Assembly (NCBI GenBank): GCA_963854735.1
Contig: OY978105.1
Coordinates: 186,001-250,000 of the forward strand
Reading direction: 5' to 3'
DNA from: Marvania coccoides
Taxonomy: Eukaryota; Chlorophyta; Trebouxiophyceae; Chlorellales; Chlorellaceae
Length of the DNA stretch: 64,000 bases
Below are positions 53,845 to 62,925 of the stretch, in pieces; the stretch's first letter is position 1; every line of letters begins with the position of its first letter. Made by a program: the position numbers and the translations under genes. Under the pieces are notes generated by a model, which saw only the letters and a program-made list of their open reading frames with translations, did not search any database and was not told the origin of the DNA.

Positions 53845-55301
53845 TCATTCCTTCTTCCCGCCTCCCTCCGCTGCGCCAAACTCATGCCGCTTCCTCTTGC
53901 CATAGCTCGTCATGCCCTGCCCGCTTCCCACAACGCCGACCTTGGCAGCAGAGCTATCTGGCACGCTGAAGATGCTCCCCTTCTTGCGCCCAGTAAAGAA
54001 CCCGCTCTTTTTCTTTGCTCCTGCACGTTTGAGTTAAATAAACTTAAACTCCATTCTCTTGTATTTTCAGATTTTGCCGTGCACCATGAACGAGCTAGCG
54101 TAGCTCACCTTTGCCAGCTACAAAATTTTTCCAGGCGTCGGCCTTCTCCTTCTGCACCAGGTCCATCTGCTGAAACCGCGTCTTGCTCTTGTAGCTCTTC
54201 ACCAGTTTTCTCTTTTTAGCTTTCGTTTTCTCGTCGTCTGCACTGGGGATGGAGGGTCACCAGAAAACGCAAACAATGAGCGGCCAAACAGAACAGCGAC
54301 AATGCGCAAGATGCAGTGAACACGAGTTTGCAATAAACTTGCCAGTGGGTTTAATTTCCAGCCACTTGGGAAGCTCCTCGGCGCCCGTCTGCTCTTCGTT
54401 GACTGCTTTCCGTTTGGGTGCTTCAACGCCTGAGAAAAATTAGAACTGGAACATTTTAGCTAATAAAATTATAACACATTACTCTCTCTCTCTCTTTCTG
54501 CATCACCTTTGTATGTTGAGCCCAAGTCGACCCCCGCCTGCACTTCCTGCTGCCGAACATCCTCCCGCGCCACCTCGTCTTGGTTGCCGTAGGTGTCGAA
54601 CGTCACAATGAAACTGCCGGTCGCGCTGACGCCCGTGATCGTGGCTTCGTACCTGGGTGCAGACAATATATCGATATTTTGAGTTTGTATTCTGTTGACG
54701 CCCATCTTGAAAAGAAAAAAGGCTAGCAATTCAACAAGGCGCACCACTGTCCATCACCGCTGTACCGAGCTTGCGCCCTGGCTCCGATTGCCCAGGCTGC
54801 AGGTCCCTGGCCAGCCAAGGCCGCCCGTTGCTGGGCAACGCGAATCTGCTGAGCGATCTGCGGAGGTAGCATCGAAGGGAGCTGCAACTCAGGAGGCTGA
54901 GTGATAGTCGCCGCTGCCACTGGGCCTGCAGGTGGCGCAGGCGCCTCCGTGGCCGCTGCAGCCGCAGCCGAACGCTGTTGCTGCCCAGCTTCCGCCAAGA
55001 GTTCTTGCGTGAGTTGGACGACCTGGCGAGAGAGTGAGAAGCTAGTGATCATTCATCATCGTGGTGTTTAATGGTTCAACAGGCAGGCGCTTACCTCAGA
55101 GAGGCCCTGGTAAATCCCCAAGTACTCTTCATTGTTGGGGTCGTCGAGCAGCAGCTCCTCCACCTGCAGGTTGCATAAATTATTTATGATGAACCGACTG
55201 CATTTCTTTCCCTGCAAAGATTGTCAGCGTACCTGCCGCAACTGCTCCTCATAATCTTTTAAATTAGCTTGCAGCTCCGCTGCATCCACGGCCTCGCCCA
55301 T
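53845..55301 (-). CDS. SPF30: SPF30/SMNDC1, Tudor-domain splicing factor
   Basis: Seven exons: 55301-55233, 55163-55095, 55022-54745, 54652-54507, 54429-54343, 54237-54109, 54020-53845; 317 residues. SPF30 helps recruit the tri-snRNP and reads methyl-arginine. Visible: N-terminal LKDYEEQLRQVEELLLDD, an Ala/Pro/Gln-rich linker, a Tudor fold (WYEATITGVSATGSFIVTF, TYGNQDEVAREDV), then LPKWLEIKPT and the C-terminal block KKKSGFFTGRKKGSIF, KVGVVGSGQGMT shared with plant SPF30. Intron 5 (54238-54342) has a GC donor (ACTG|GCAAGT), phase 1, joining KPT-DDEKTKAKKRK. The linker is longer than in Arabidopsis. Confidence 0.92.
54238..54342 (-). other. GC-AG intron, SPF30 intron 5
   Basis: Donor GCAAGT, phase 1. 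The next GT (GTTTAT) is phase 2 and breaks the frame. Confidence 0.87.
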
Positions 55302-55998
55302 CTTAAGAAATATGCACGTTTCTTTTATTTTCGTATTATTATTATTATTTATTAAAATAAAACAAACAATCAAGAAGGCAAGGAAGAATGGCAAGGAAAA
55401 TTATTTGTCCCGCTCCCAGGCCCTTGCACCGCCTGGCCTCCTGGTTCAGAGGAAGAGGAGGGAGTCAGGCTTGGGAGAGACGGCAGCGCAAGGTCATCGA
55501 GGTTGCAAATAATCCCATGAAATACAGGAGATTTCCCCCGCCCCGCCACCTGTCGGCGGTGCGGAAAATTTGAAGTGTCAGCTATGGGCACGGAGAGAAG
55601 GATCGCATGGTTGGTTGACGCCCCACATGATGGGATATTGGGGATGAAGTTTAAGAAGGAAAACCAGTCTTTGCTCAATAGGGTAGCGTTGGACAACTTG
55701 CGACATCAGCATACCCTCCAATTTGCTGCACCCATGGAGAAATCCCCTGTTTTTAATGCCATCTTTCCCCCCTCCACCAACTGCGCATAGAGAATCGGCT
55801 GCATGCAATCAAGCTACTGCTGCTTTACACCGACCGTGGCTGCAAGCTGGGGAAGCGAACCTGAGCTCATGAAACCTGGCACCCGCTGCTGGCTCGCAAG
55901 ACCTCCTTCTTCCGCTCCTCCTCCTGACCCAGCTGTGATCACGGCCCGAGTTTGAGTATTTGGTTACATCATGTTACAAGGGAAAATGGCCACCAAAA
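55302..55998. other. Intergenic, SPF30 upstream and RPS25 3' side
   Basis: About 700 bp. Two minus-strand TGTAA motifs near 55,964-55,978 suit RPS25. Several short open frames on both strands show no family resemblance. The central part is GC-richer than most spacers here, without a gene I can support. Confidence 0.5.
55964..55978 (-). terminator. Double TGTAA poly(A) signal of RPS25
   Basis: Two TGTAA pentamers on the minus strand within 15 bp, starting about 20 bp beyond the stop at 55999. Confidence 0.55.
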
Positions 55999-56809
55999 TC
56001 ATGCCTCCTTTGTCGCGCGGGTGTAGATTTCCTGGCAGTGGCTCTTGGCCACGACCTTGATGAGACCCTGGCTGGCAAGCTCCTTGATCGCCGCCCGGGC
56101 CAGGCTGCCGTTGATCTGCAGAAAAATCAAGCAACGTAGAAAATTAAGAATTTGCCGTTCGGCAGCAAAAAATATAGGTTGGCAGCATGACAGGGCCATT
56201 CCAGGCGGTTATTCAAACCGTAGTATGGCAGATGCGAGTAGAAATCGCAGACGGCGGACTTACCCTCAACCTGTCGGAGAGCACCGACGGGGTGATCATC
56301 TTGTACTTGGTAACCTCAGTCTGCAGCTTCTCATAGGTGGCCTGCGCAGCGGACAAGGGCAAGCACACATCAGCCTCCATAGCAAAGGTGATGAAGTAGG
56401 CCAGACGTAGCCGACAACAACAGAATATTAGATTAGTTAAATTTATTTTGCCCCTCATTACCTTGTCGAAAAGGACCTGGTTGTTCACCTTCTCCTTCAG
56501 CTTGCCCTTAGACCATTTCTGCACAATGAAAAAATGCGTTCGAACTCGGTTAGCGCTGCGTCTCCTCTCTTCCGCTGCCTCATCCAATTAAATTTGTTTA
56601 TTGTGCGAGCGAGACACGCCCCTATTGCTCTTGGCCGCCCACCGTACCTTCTTCTTTCCCTTGCTAGAGTTGGCCGCAGCAATGGCCTTGGCCTCTTTCG
56701 ACTTCTGCTCCTTGGGGGCCTGCACAAGCAAATCAAGTTTTATTTAATTTAGTTTTTGGGCAAGGCTCCTTGCCAGCACAGCAGCACAAACGCAAGTGGC
56801 ACCTACCAT
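55999..56809 (-). CDS. RPS25: 40S ribosomal protein S25 (eS25)
   Basis: Five exons: 56809-56807 (ATG only), 56719-56648, 56518-56462, 56341-56264, 56115-55999; 108 residues. The start codon is separated by an intron from the rest. After the Lys-rich N-terminus come [55 protein letters not shown] and [19 protein letters not shown], the family's winged-helix core. RPS25 sits in the 40S head near the E site. It is head to head with RPL30, 380 bp away. Confidence 0.96.
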
Positions 56810-57189
56810 TTTGAATTTTAAAAGGGACTATAAACCGGTGCGAAGCGTGGCCAAGGGCGTTCCGGGAAGCGCGGGCCCACTTTTTTTTTTTTTCGAGGGG
56901 TGGGCAGGCGGCTTTTGTCCCTGTGGTCTTGACATAGAGCTTCGGCGCTTTTTAAGCAGTCTCCCACAACCTGTTCATATCCCTTTCACACATTCTTTGT
57001 TTCATCGTCCGCCTCTGGAGCCAGCTGGTGCGTGCTTGCTTGCATCTCTCAAATCTTCATTTTTTTTTTTGCAATCAATATTCTCTTTGTTTTTATTTAC
57101 ATTTTATATTGTGCTGTGATCATCGCTTACATTTGTTGCATTTCAACTTCTGGGTGGATGCAGGCTGAGAAGGAGGTAAAGAAGCAATC
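56810..57189. promoter_or_regulatory. Divergent promoter region RPS25 / RPL30
   Basis: 380-bp spacer between two ribosomal protein genes on opposite strands. A two-way promoter would coordinate them. Its right part contains T-rich tracts and an acceptor-like CAG just before the RPL30 start, so a 5' UTR intron is possible. Confidence 0.5.
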
Positions 57190-57620
57190 ATGGTGGCTGT
57201 CAAAAAAACCAAGAAGTCTCAGGAGAGCATCAACTCTCGCCTGGCTCTGGTGATGAAGTCCGGAAAGTACACTCTGGGCTACAAGACCACCCTGAAGACG
57301 CTGCGCAGCGGCAAGGTGGGTGACTCCGCTGCCGCTTGAAAACACCAGCTTGAAAACATGTTTCCTTTCTTCCGAGCTCATTCTCTCTTCCTCCCATTCT
57401 CATTTTTCCGCAGGCTAAGCTGGTGATCATCTCCAACAACTGCCCTGCCATCCGCAAGTCTGAGATCGAGTACTACGCCATGCTGTCCAAGACCGGCGTG
57501 CACCACTACGCTGGCAACAACGTGGACCTGGGAACGGCTTGCGGTAAGCTGCACCGCGTGTCGGTGCTCACCATCACCGACCCCGGAGACTCTGACATCA
57601 TCAAGACCACTTCCGAGTAG
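57190..57620 (+). CDS. RPL30: 60S ribosomal protein L30 (eL30)
   Basis: Exons 57190-57315 and 57414-57620 give 110 residues, the usual size. [71 protein letters not shown] and [20 protein letters not shown] are nearly invariant in plants and algae. The fold binds kink-turn RNA. TGTAA at 57701-57705 ends the 3' UTR. It converges on haspin. Confidence 0.97.
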
Positions 57621-57680
57621 AGTTTTTTACGAGGGAGGCGTTTTGAGGGGAGAAGCAATGATGCGTTCTTAAGGAATTGC

Positions 57681-57705
57681 TTACAATAACTAGGAACTCC
57701 TGTAA
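57681..57705. terminator. TGTAA signals of RPL30 (+) and haspin (-)
   Basis: Plus TGTAA at 57701-57705 for RPL30, minus TGTAA at 57681-57685 for haspin (stop 57748). Their order means that the two transcripts overlap by some tens of bases. Confidence 0.55.
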
Positions 57706-57747
57706 AGCACTCTTTGGATAACACGTACACACACATACAGAGGAAAA

Positions 57748-60542
57748 TCACTCAGGCGCTGGTCCCGCCCGCCATATGCTGTCAAACAACTCGTTCCACA
57801 CCATGTCAGCCGCAGCACCGCAGCTCGCCGTGGCCTTTTTGAAATTGCGCAGCGCCCTGCGGTCCTCGTTGGTGCACCCTGCCGGCAGCTTTTGGGCCAG
57901 GATGATGTCGGCCAGGTATCGCAGCCAAAAGACGTTGGTAGCAGGCATGAAGCGCTGCCAGTCGTCTCTAGTGGCCTTTCGCATCCGACGATACGTCTCA
58001 GCCTGAATCAAACAATAATAGGGAACATCAGCGTCGCCTGCTTTCGCCATAAAAATGAAAAATCAATTCTGCAGAGGAAAACACGCTGTTCCACCTGAAT
58101 GTCGCCCTTGGGGCCGTTGAAGAGCTCAGGATCCGCGGCGAGGTCGCAGAATGCCACCTCTCCTTCTGGAGTAAGGAGCCGGGACAGCGTGAAGTCGATC
58201 AGCGTCACCCGCACGCCAGCTGCTTTCACCACCACGTCCACGCCCCTGGCATAGTGCAACGCAGCAAGAGAAAGTGGTAATGCATTTCAAAGGGGCAGCA
58301 GCCAAAGAACGTGCATTGTTGGGGCTTACCTGAAACGGGATGATACGGTTTCTGTGCCGTCCCGAGATATGAGGAGGTTGCCCCAGTGCAAGTCGCGATG
58401 CTCAAAATCGCACGCCTCTTCTGCCACGGCCAACGTCATGGTGGCCTGCATCAGAATGGATCGCAGCTCGGCAAAGGAGTGCGGCTCAAAGTGCTCAAGG
58501 TCCAGGCCGCCGTCAGCCACCACGAAAACCTGCAGAGCGCCAGCGAAGAAAGGTTGATTCGAAAGACAAGGCATGCGGCGACTTCCGTTGCATTTGAAAC
58601 ACCGCTGGATGGACTGAGACGCATTTGAAGCTTTTCCTCCTGGGGCAGGCTGAAGACTCACCACAAACAGCTGGTCCCCGTGGAAAATGTCGACAGGGTC
58701 GTTTTCAGAGCCGTTCTGGGCATCCCAAAGGTGCCACTCCCGGAGCAGGGCAGGTGCATACGCTCCCCTGCAGATGCCCACCCCGTGAGTCTCCACAAAA
58801 CCCGAGGTGGAGTTTTGGCCTGCGGGGCCACGGTTCTCCAAGCGATCCTCTATTTGCGGAGACCGCCGCAGCCCCGAGAGCGTCAAGGTGATGGCCACTT
58901 CGGCCAAAATCTCCTCTGAGCGCTTTTGTGGCTCTCCGTTGACCTGAAAGTAGGGGGGAGGTGTGTGTGTGTGCGTGTCAAATGATGCAAAAATTTAGGT
59001 GGTGGTGCAGTGGCTCATTGCCCAGCCAGGCAAAAGGCAGCATGCTGATTCAATACAGAAGCGAATCTCACCGGAATGGACCCCTCCATGGGCACAATTT
59101 TCAGCACGACACCGCCCGCCTTGAATGCCTCCCCAAACGTCCCTTCCCCGATTTTCTTCACAGCGGTGAGGTCCACGTGGCGGCCCAAGAGCTCCTCCAT
59201 GGACGGCAAACACCCAACATCCCCCTGCAAAAATCACCCACATAGAGTAAGTACTCAGCAATGTATTATTACTGCATCTACCATGCAGGTTTTTTGCGCC
59301 TGCTGCGCAGCAACTTGCCTCTTGGCCGCAGAGGCGCAAGAGCTGCTGCAAAGGAGGAAGGTCGGCGAATGACGGCGACGCAGGCGTCGCGCCATCGTCT
59401 AGAGTCAGCCTTTTCTGAAGCTCTTTGCTGAGGTCCGCAGCAGGCGAGGAGGGCGGGGGAGTGCCGTTTGTCTCCTCAGCGATAGTGAACATTCCTGCAG
59501 GGCCAAGAGAGGAGAGGTTGGTATTTTGAATTATATTCGGACACCTTGGAAGAAGAACGAAATCCATCGTAACGTGCCTGCGTCTGCTGGCTGAGCTGTA
59601 GTAGGGCATTCTGCAGCGTGACCAAGCCCTGTCACCTTGTCCTCCTTCAGCGCCTCCTCCACTGCTGCTGCTGCTTGGTCTCCAGCCAATGCGGTGCTGC
59701 TCCTTCGTGACAGCTTGTGGAGCGCATCTGAGAGGCGCAGGGACAGGCGGCTGAAGACCCCAGAGACCGAGGAGCGCCGATGCTCTGCAGGCGCGCTGAC
59801 CATACCGCGCTGAACGCTCTCCATGCGGCCAGTTGCGAAATCTTGGTTGCCGCTCGGCACATGCAGGCGGAATCCTGGAACGTCAGGGAGGGCGCGCTGC
59901 ACCCCTGCAGACGTGGCCCCAACATTGATGCGCAGCGGGGAAGGGGATAGCGCCGCAGCGGTGGGCAAAGTCGACAGCCGTGACGCTCCCAGCGTCGATC
60001 TGCGCGAAAGACCGAGAGCCATGGCATGGCGATGCTTCCCTGCAGCCCAGCTGCTGTCGGGCTGTACAGACGGAGCAGCCTTCCCAGGCGGCGTAGGTGT
60101 CTCCACTACCAAATCAAAAGCATCCACCTGCAAGGTATGTGAATTTGTGGTCAAAGGATTCACCATCAGGCCGTTCAGAGCTACCTCAATTTCTCCTCCT
60201 CTCACCTCCGCAAAGTGAGCCTTCATCTCCGCCAGGTACGCCTGGTGGTCCGCTTCCTGTTTTTGCTTTGCATTTCCAGCACCTTTACGCCTCCACCGCG
60301 CCGGGATTGTGTCCTTTGGGGTCTCTGGAGGCGGAATTGGCTTCAGGGATGTCTCCCCCTGTTGCACATCTTCCTCCGCCTTGCAGGCAGCGCCTCGATC
60401 TTCCCTGCCCTGTGCATCTCCTCCCTGCGATGGCATTGTCGTTATTAACAATGTTAAAGCAAGCAAGACTGAGGAGTGAACAGTTCGTTTGGCGGTTTAC
60501 CTTTTTCCGTCGAGAAAAAGTTATTACTGCAGCTGTGTCCAT
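57748..60542 (-). CDS. Haspin-family histone H3 Thr3 kinase
   Basis: Nine exons: 60542-60501, 60424-60206, 60127-59578, 59494-59319, 59224-59072, 58943-58662, 58529-58330, 58245-58095, 58002-57748; 675 residues. Haspin phosphorylates H3 Thr3 in mitosis and helps place Aurora at centromeres. The N-terminal half is a Ser/Arg-rich tail. The kinase part shows KKIGEGTFGEAFKAGG, VVLKIVP, ILAEVAITLTLSGLR, the haspin-type HRDLHWGNLLI, TLIDFTLSRL (DFT replaces DFG, normal for haspin), then ETYRRMR and FWLRYLADIIL. Introns at 59225-59318 and 59495-59577 have GC donors. An alternative start is the ATG at 60436 without exon 1; I prefer the two-exon start because both splice sites are good. Confidence 0.9.
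59225..59318 (-). other. GC-AG intron in haspin (LCGQE-GDVGC)
   Basis: Donor GAG|GCAAGT, phase 0; no phase-compatible GT nearby. Confidence 0.85.
59495..59577 (-). other. GC-AG intron in haspin (PADA-GMFTI)
   Basis: Donor CAG|GCACGT, phase 1. The GT five bases on is phase 2 and breaks the frame. Confidence 0.78.
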
Positions 60543-60723
60543 CCCTGGACTGGCTGGCGCCTCTCTAGATTAAAATAGATAATTATAATACCTTCAGCGC
60601 TTGGCTCAGCTAACGGTAATTTGATGATGAATTTCGCAGCACGCATCACACACTCGACGGTTGTGATGAAATAATCGGTTTCTCTGATTTCGCTCTTATA
60701 ATAATAATATTAAAATAATAATA
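60543..60723. promoter_or_regulatory. Divergent promoter haspin / FHA gene
   Basis: 181-bp head-to-head spacer, AT-rich with (AAT)n near the FHA start. Confidence 0.4.
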
Positions 60724-61471
60724 ATGCCAGCAATGCCCACCGAAGCCGCAGAGTTTGCGCTACAGATCATTTCAGGGCCCTTGGCCGGGAAGCTACTTCA
60801 TGAAAAAGGAACCACATTTCGGGTGGGCCGAACCAATAAAAGCAGCCTGCAGATCAAGGACCCCTCAGTGTCGGAAAAGCATGCGGAAGTGGTCCTCAAA
60901 AATGGCGAGTGGTTCATTCGTGACCTGGGCAGCAGCAACGGAACGCTCCTCAACGGGAGCGAAGTGGCAGGTGGGAGAGGATTTTCAGGATGATGAGCGA
61001 AACAACAACTGCATCTCCCCGCAGAGAAGACCCTGACGTATTGGTGGTTGCCTTTTTCTTGCTGCAGACGAGCTGATGGTGCTGAGGAGCGGGGACGAGC
61101 TGCGTTTTGGAACTGAAACCACTGCCAAAGTCCAGGTTAGTAGTAAAATAATTATTCCCACCATTCTTTCTGCATATCTCATCCCTCACCCGATACTTTT
61201 GTGGATGTGTGCGCGCGTGACGCAGATTCCCTTGCCCGAGGGTGAGAGCGACAGCCTTACAGTTGAAGAGTATCTGGAAGCAGAGTGCACACGGCTGGAG
61301 CAGCGCATCAAAGTGAGTACGCGTTAGAAAACCATTTCATCATCACGTAACAGCCTATTGACCAACCCAATTATTTTTGCGCTGCAGGGTCGTGCGGAGC
61401 ACCTGGCCAACAATCTACGGCTAGGCTGGCTGGAAGAAAAGGCAAGGCTAGTTCGTTCTCCACACACATGA
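60724..61471 (+). CDS. Small FHA-domain protein
   Basis: Exons 60724-60970, 61068-61135, 61226-61312 and 61388-61471 give 161 residues. Residues 10-105 are a forkhead-associated domain with its key positions: FRVGR, SVSEKHAEV, WFIRDLGSSNGTLLNG, GDELRFG. FHA domains bind phosphothreonine peptides. A short charged helix follows (LTVEEYLEAECTRLEQRIK). Single-domain FHA proteins of this size occur in algae with mostly unknown roles, including plastid ones; no transit peptide is obvious. TGTAA at 61603-61607 ends the 3' UTR, so the transcript probably overlaps the L7/L12 3' side. It shares a 181-bp promoter region with haspin. Confidence 0.85.
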
Positions 61472-61602
61472 AATAAAAAAATCCTTGAAAACTACTCGGT
61501 ACACCTAGCACAGTACAGTACTCTGCCCGCAGCTGGGCACCTGCATTATTCCAGGACAATCTTTGCGCCAGCTGCACACAATGGAAATAGCAAAGAATTC
61601 TT

Positions 61603-61607
61603 TGTAA
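61603..61607 (+). terminator. TGTAA poly(A) signal of FHA gene
   Basis: TGTAA 131 bp after the stop at 61471. Confidence 0.5.
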
Positions 61608-61678
61608 AAAGCCTTGCATAGAAAAGAAAGAGACGGAGGGGAATGCAACCATAACGAGAACACGAATTTACCAAGTTT

Positions 61679-62454
61679 TTACCCACCTGCTTCCAGTTTG
61701 GCCTTTATCTGCTCCGCTTCTTCCTTTTTCACGCCTTTTCGCAATACTGCCGGAGCACTCTCGACCTGCAAGGGCAGTGAATCAATGTGATGGTGAGAAG
61801 ACGTGCAACTCCTAATATTTTCACGATATACAGTATATAGAAATGACTCACGAGCTCCTTGGCCTCCTTCAGCCCCAGGTCGGTGATGCTGCGGACCTCC
61901 TTGATGACTTTGATCTTAGCCGCTGCGTCAAATCCGTCAAGTTTGATGGAAAAATCGGTCTTCTCCTCCACTGGCTTCGCCTCCTGCTCAGCTGCGGCTC
62001 CTCCTGCAAATGCAAAGCGTCAAAACGTCAGGCAAGCGGAAAACAAAAGGGGGTAAAACTTCGCCTTATTTGAGCAGTAAACAATGGGGGGAGGCAACTC
62101 ACCTGCAGCTGGCGCTGCCATAGCCTGCATTCCCATCGGAGGGAACCCGTAGGGCATTCCCCCTGCTGCTCCCCCTTGAATGTTGAGCCGCTTGCGGAGA
62201 ATTTCAGTCAGATCGCTGACCTCCAGCAAATTCAGTTGAGTAATTTGATCTGCCAGCTCTAGGACCTTGGGATTCGTGATGACGCGCTCCTCCTGCTCCT
62301 CAGAGCCTGTGGAGAAGGAGCGTGCAAAGCCATTGATGACAAAGTTCCCTTCAGAATGTGTCAAACTGCGAAGGGCGGCTTGACGCACGCAATTCATTTC
62401 CCAAGAAGCGCATTCTGAGGCTTTCCAGAGCCGATAAATGCCCGTCCTCAACAT
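61679..62454 (-). CDS. Organellar ribosomal protein L7/L12 (bL12), likely mitochondrial
   Basis: Exons 62454-62103, 62003-61852 and 61765-61679 give 196 residues. A basic, Arg-containing N-terminus ([23 protein letters not shown]) looks like a mitochondrial presequence. Then comes the dimerisation region ([20 protein letters not shown]), a Gly/Met/Pro hinge, and the C-terminal domain ([40 protein letters not shown]). bL12 forms the ribosomal stalk that recruits elongation factors. The 3' end is uncertain: the TAA at 61679 gives an EAGG end, but GTGGGT there could be a donor to a further exon starting near 61,540 (GAQLRAE), which would fit the usual GA-hydrophobic ending. Confidence 0.85.
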
Positions 62455-62925
62455 TATTCAGAATTGAGGCGGAAAAAATCTATCACAAACCCCAAAACCG
62501 TTTGTTATGAAATCAAACACGCGCGCAGCCCCGATGATGATTATTTGTCATTTATGAAGTGTGGCCATCGCCTCTATTTCACTCCCTGCTGTTCGCCGGG
62601 ATCGACAGGACGGCGGCAGGGAGGGTTTTTGCAGGGTTTTTTGGGAGAGTTCAAATGCACTGCTACCTGTTTTGTGATTAAAAACGATTGCCAGAAAGAT
62701 TTAATGGCCACCACACCATTTTATTCATTCCCCAAGAGAAGATAATTCCAGTGTGGCTATAAGGCCGGGGGATCTTCCTGTTTTTTTTGCACTCAGCGTA
62801 GTCTTCCATGGGTTGCGCAGCAGGATAACCCTTCTACTCATGAAATTTTTACAAACAAAAAATACATTCGTTGATGGTCTTTAACGCGGCGAAAAATTGT
62901 TGGAAAAAAAATAAAATCAGCCTGC
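62455..62925. other. Intergenic, L7/L12 upstream and FAD6 3' side
   Basis: 471 bp without supported coding. A minus-strand TGTAA at 62849-62853 suits FAD6. Confidence 0.5.
62849..62853 (-). terminator. TGTAA poly(A) signal of FAD6
   Basis: TGTAA on the minus strand 73 bp beyond the stop at 62926. Confidence 0.55.

Noticed and set aside
55370..55808. Short open frames on both strands between SPF30 and RPS25
   Set aside because: No conserved motif, no splice partners; treated as spacer.
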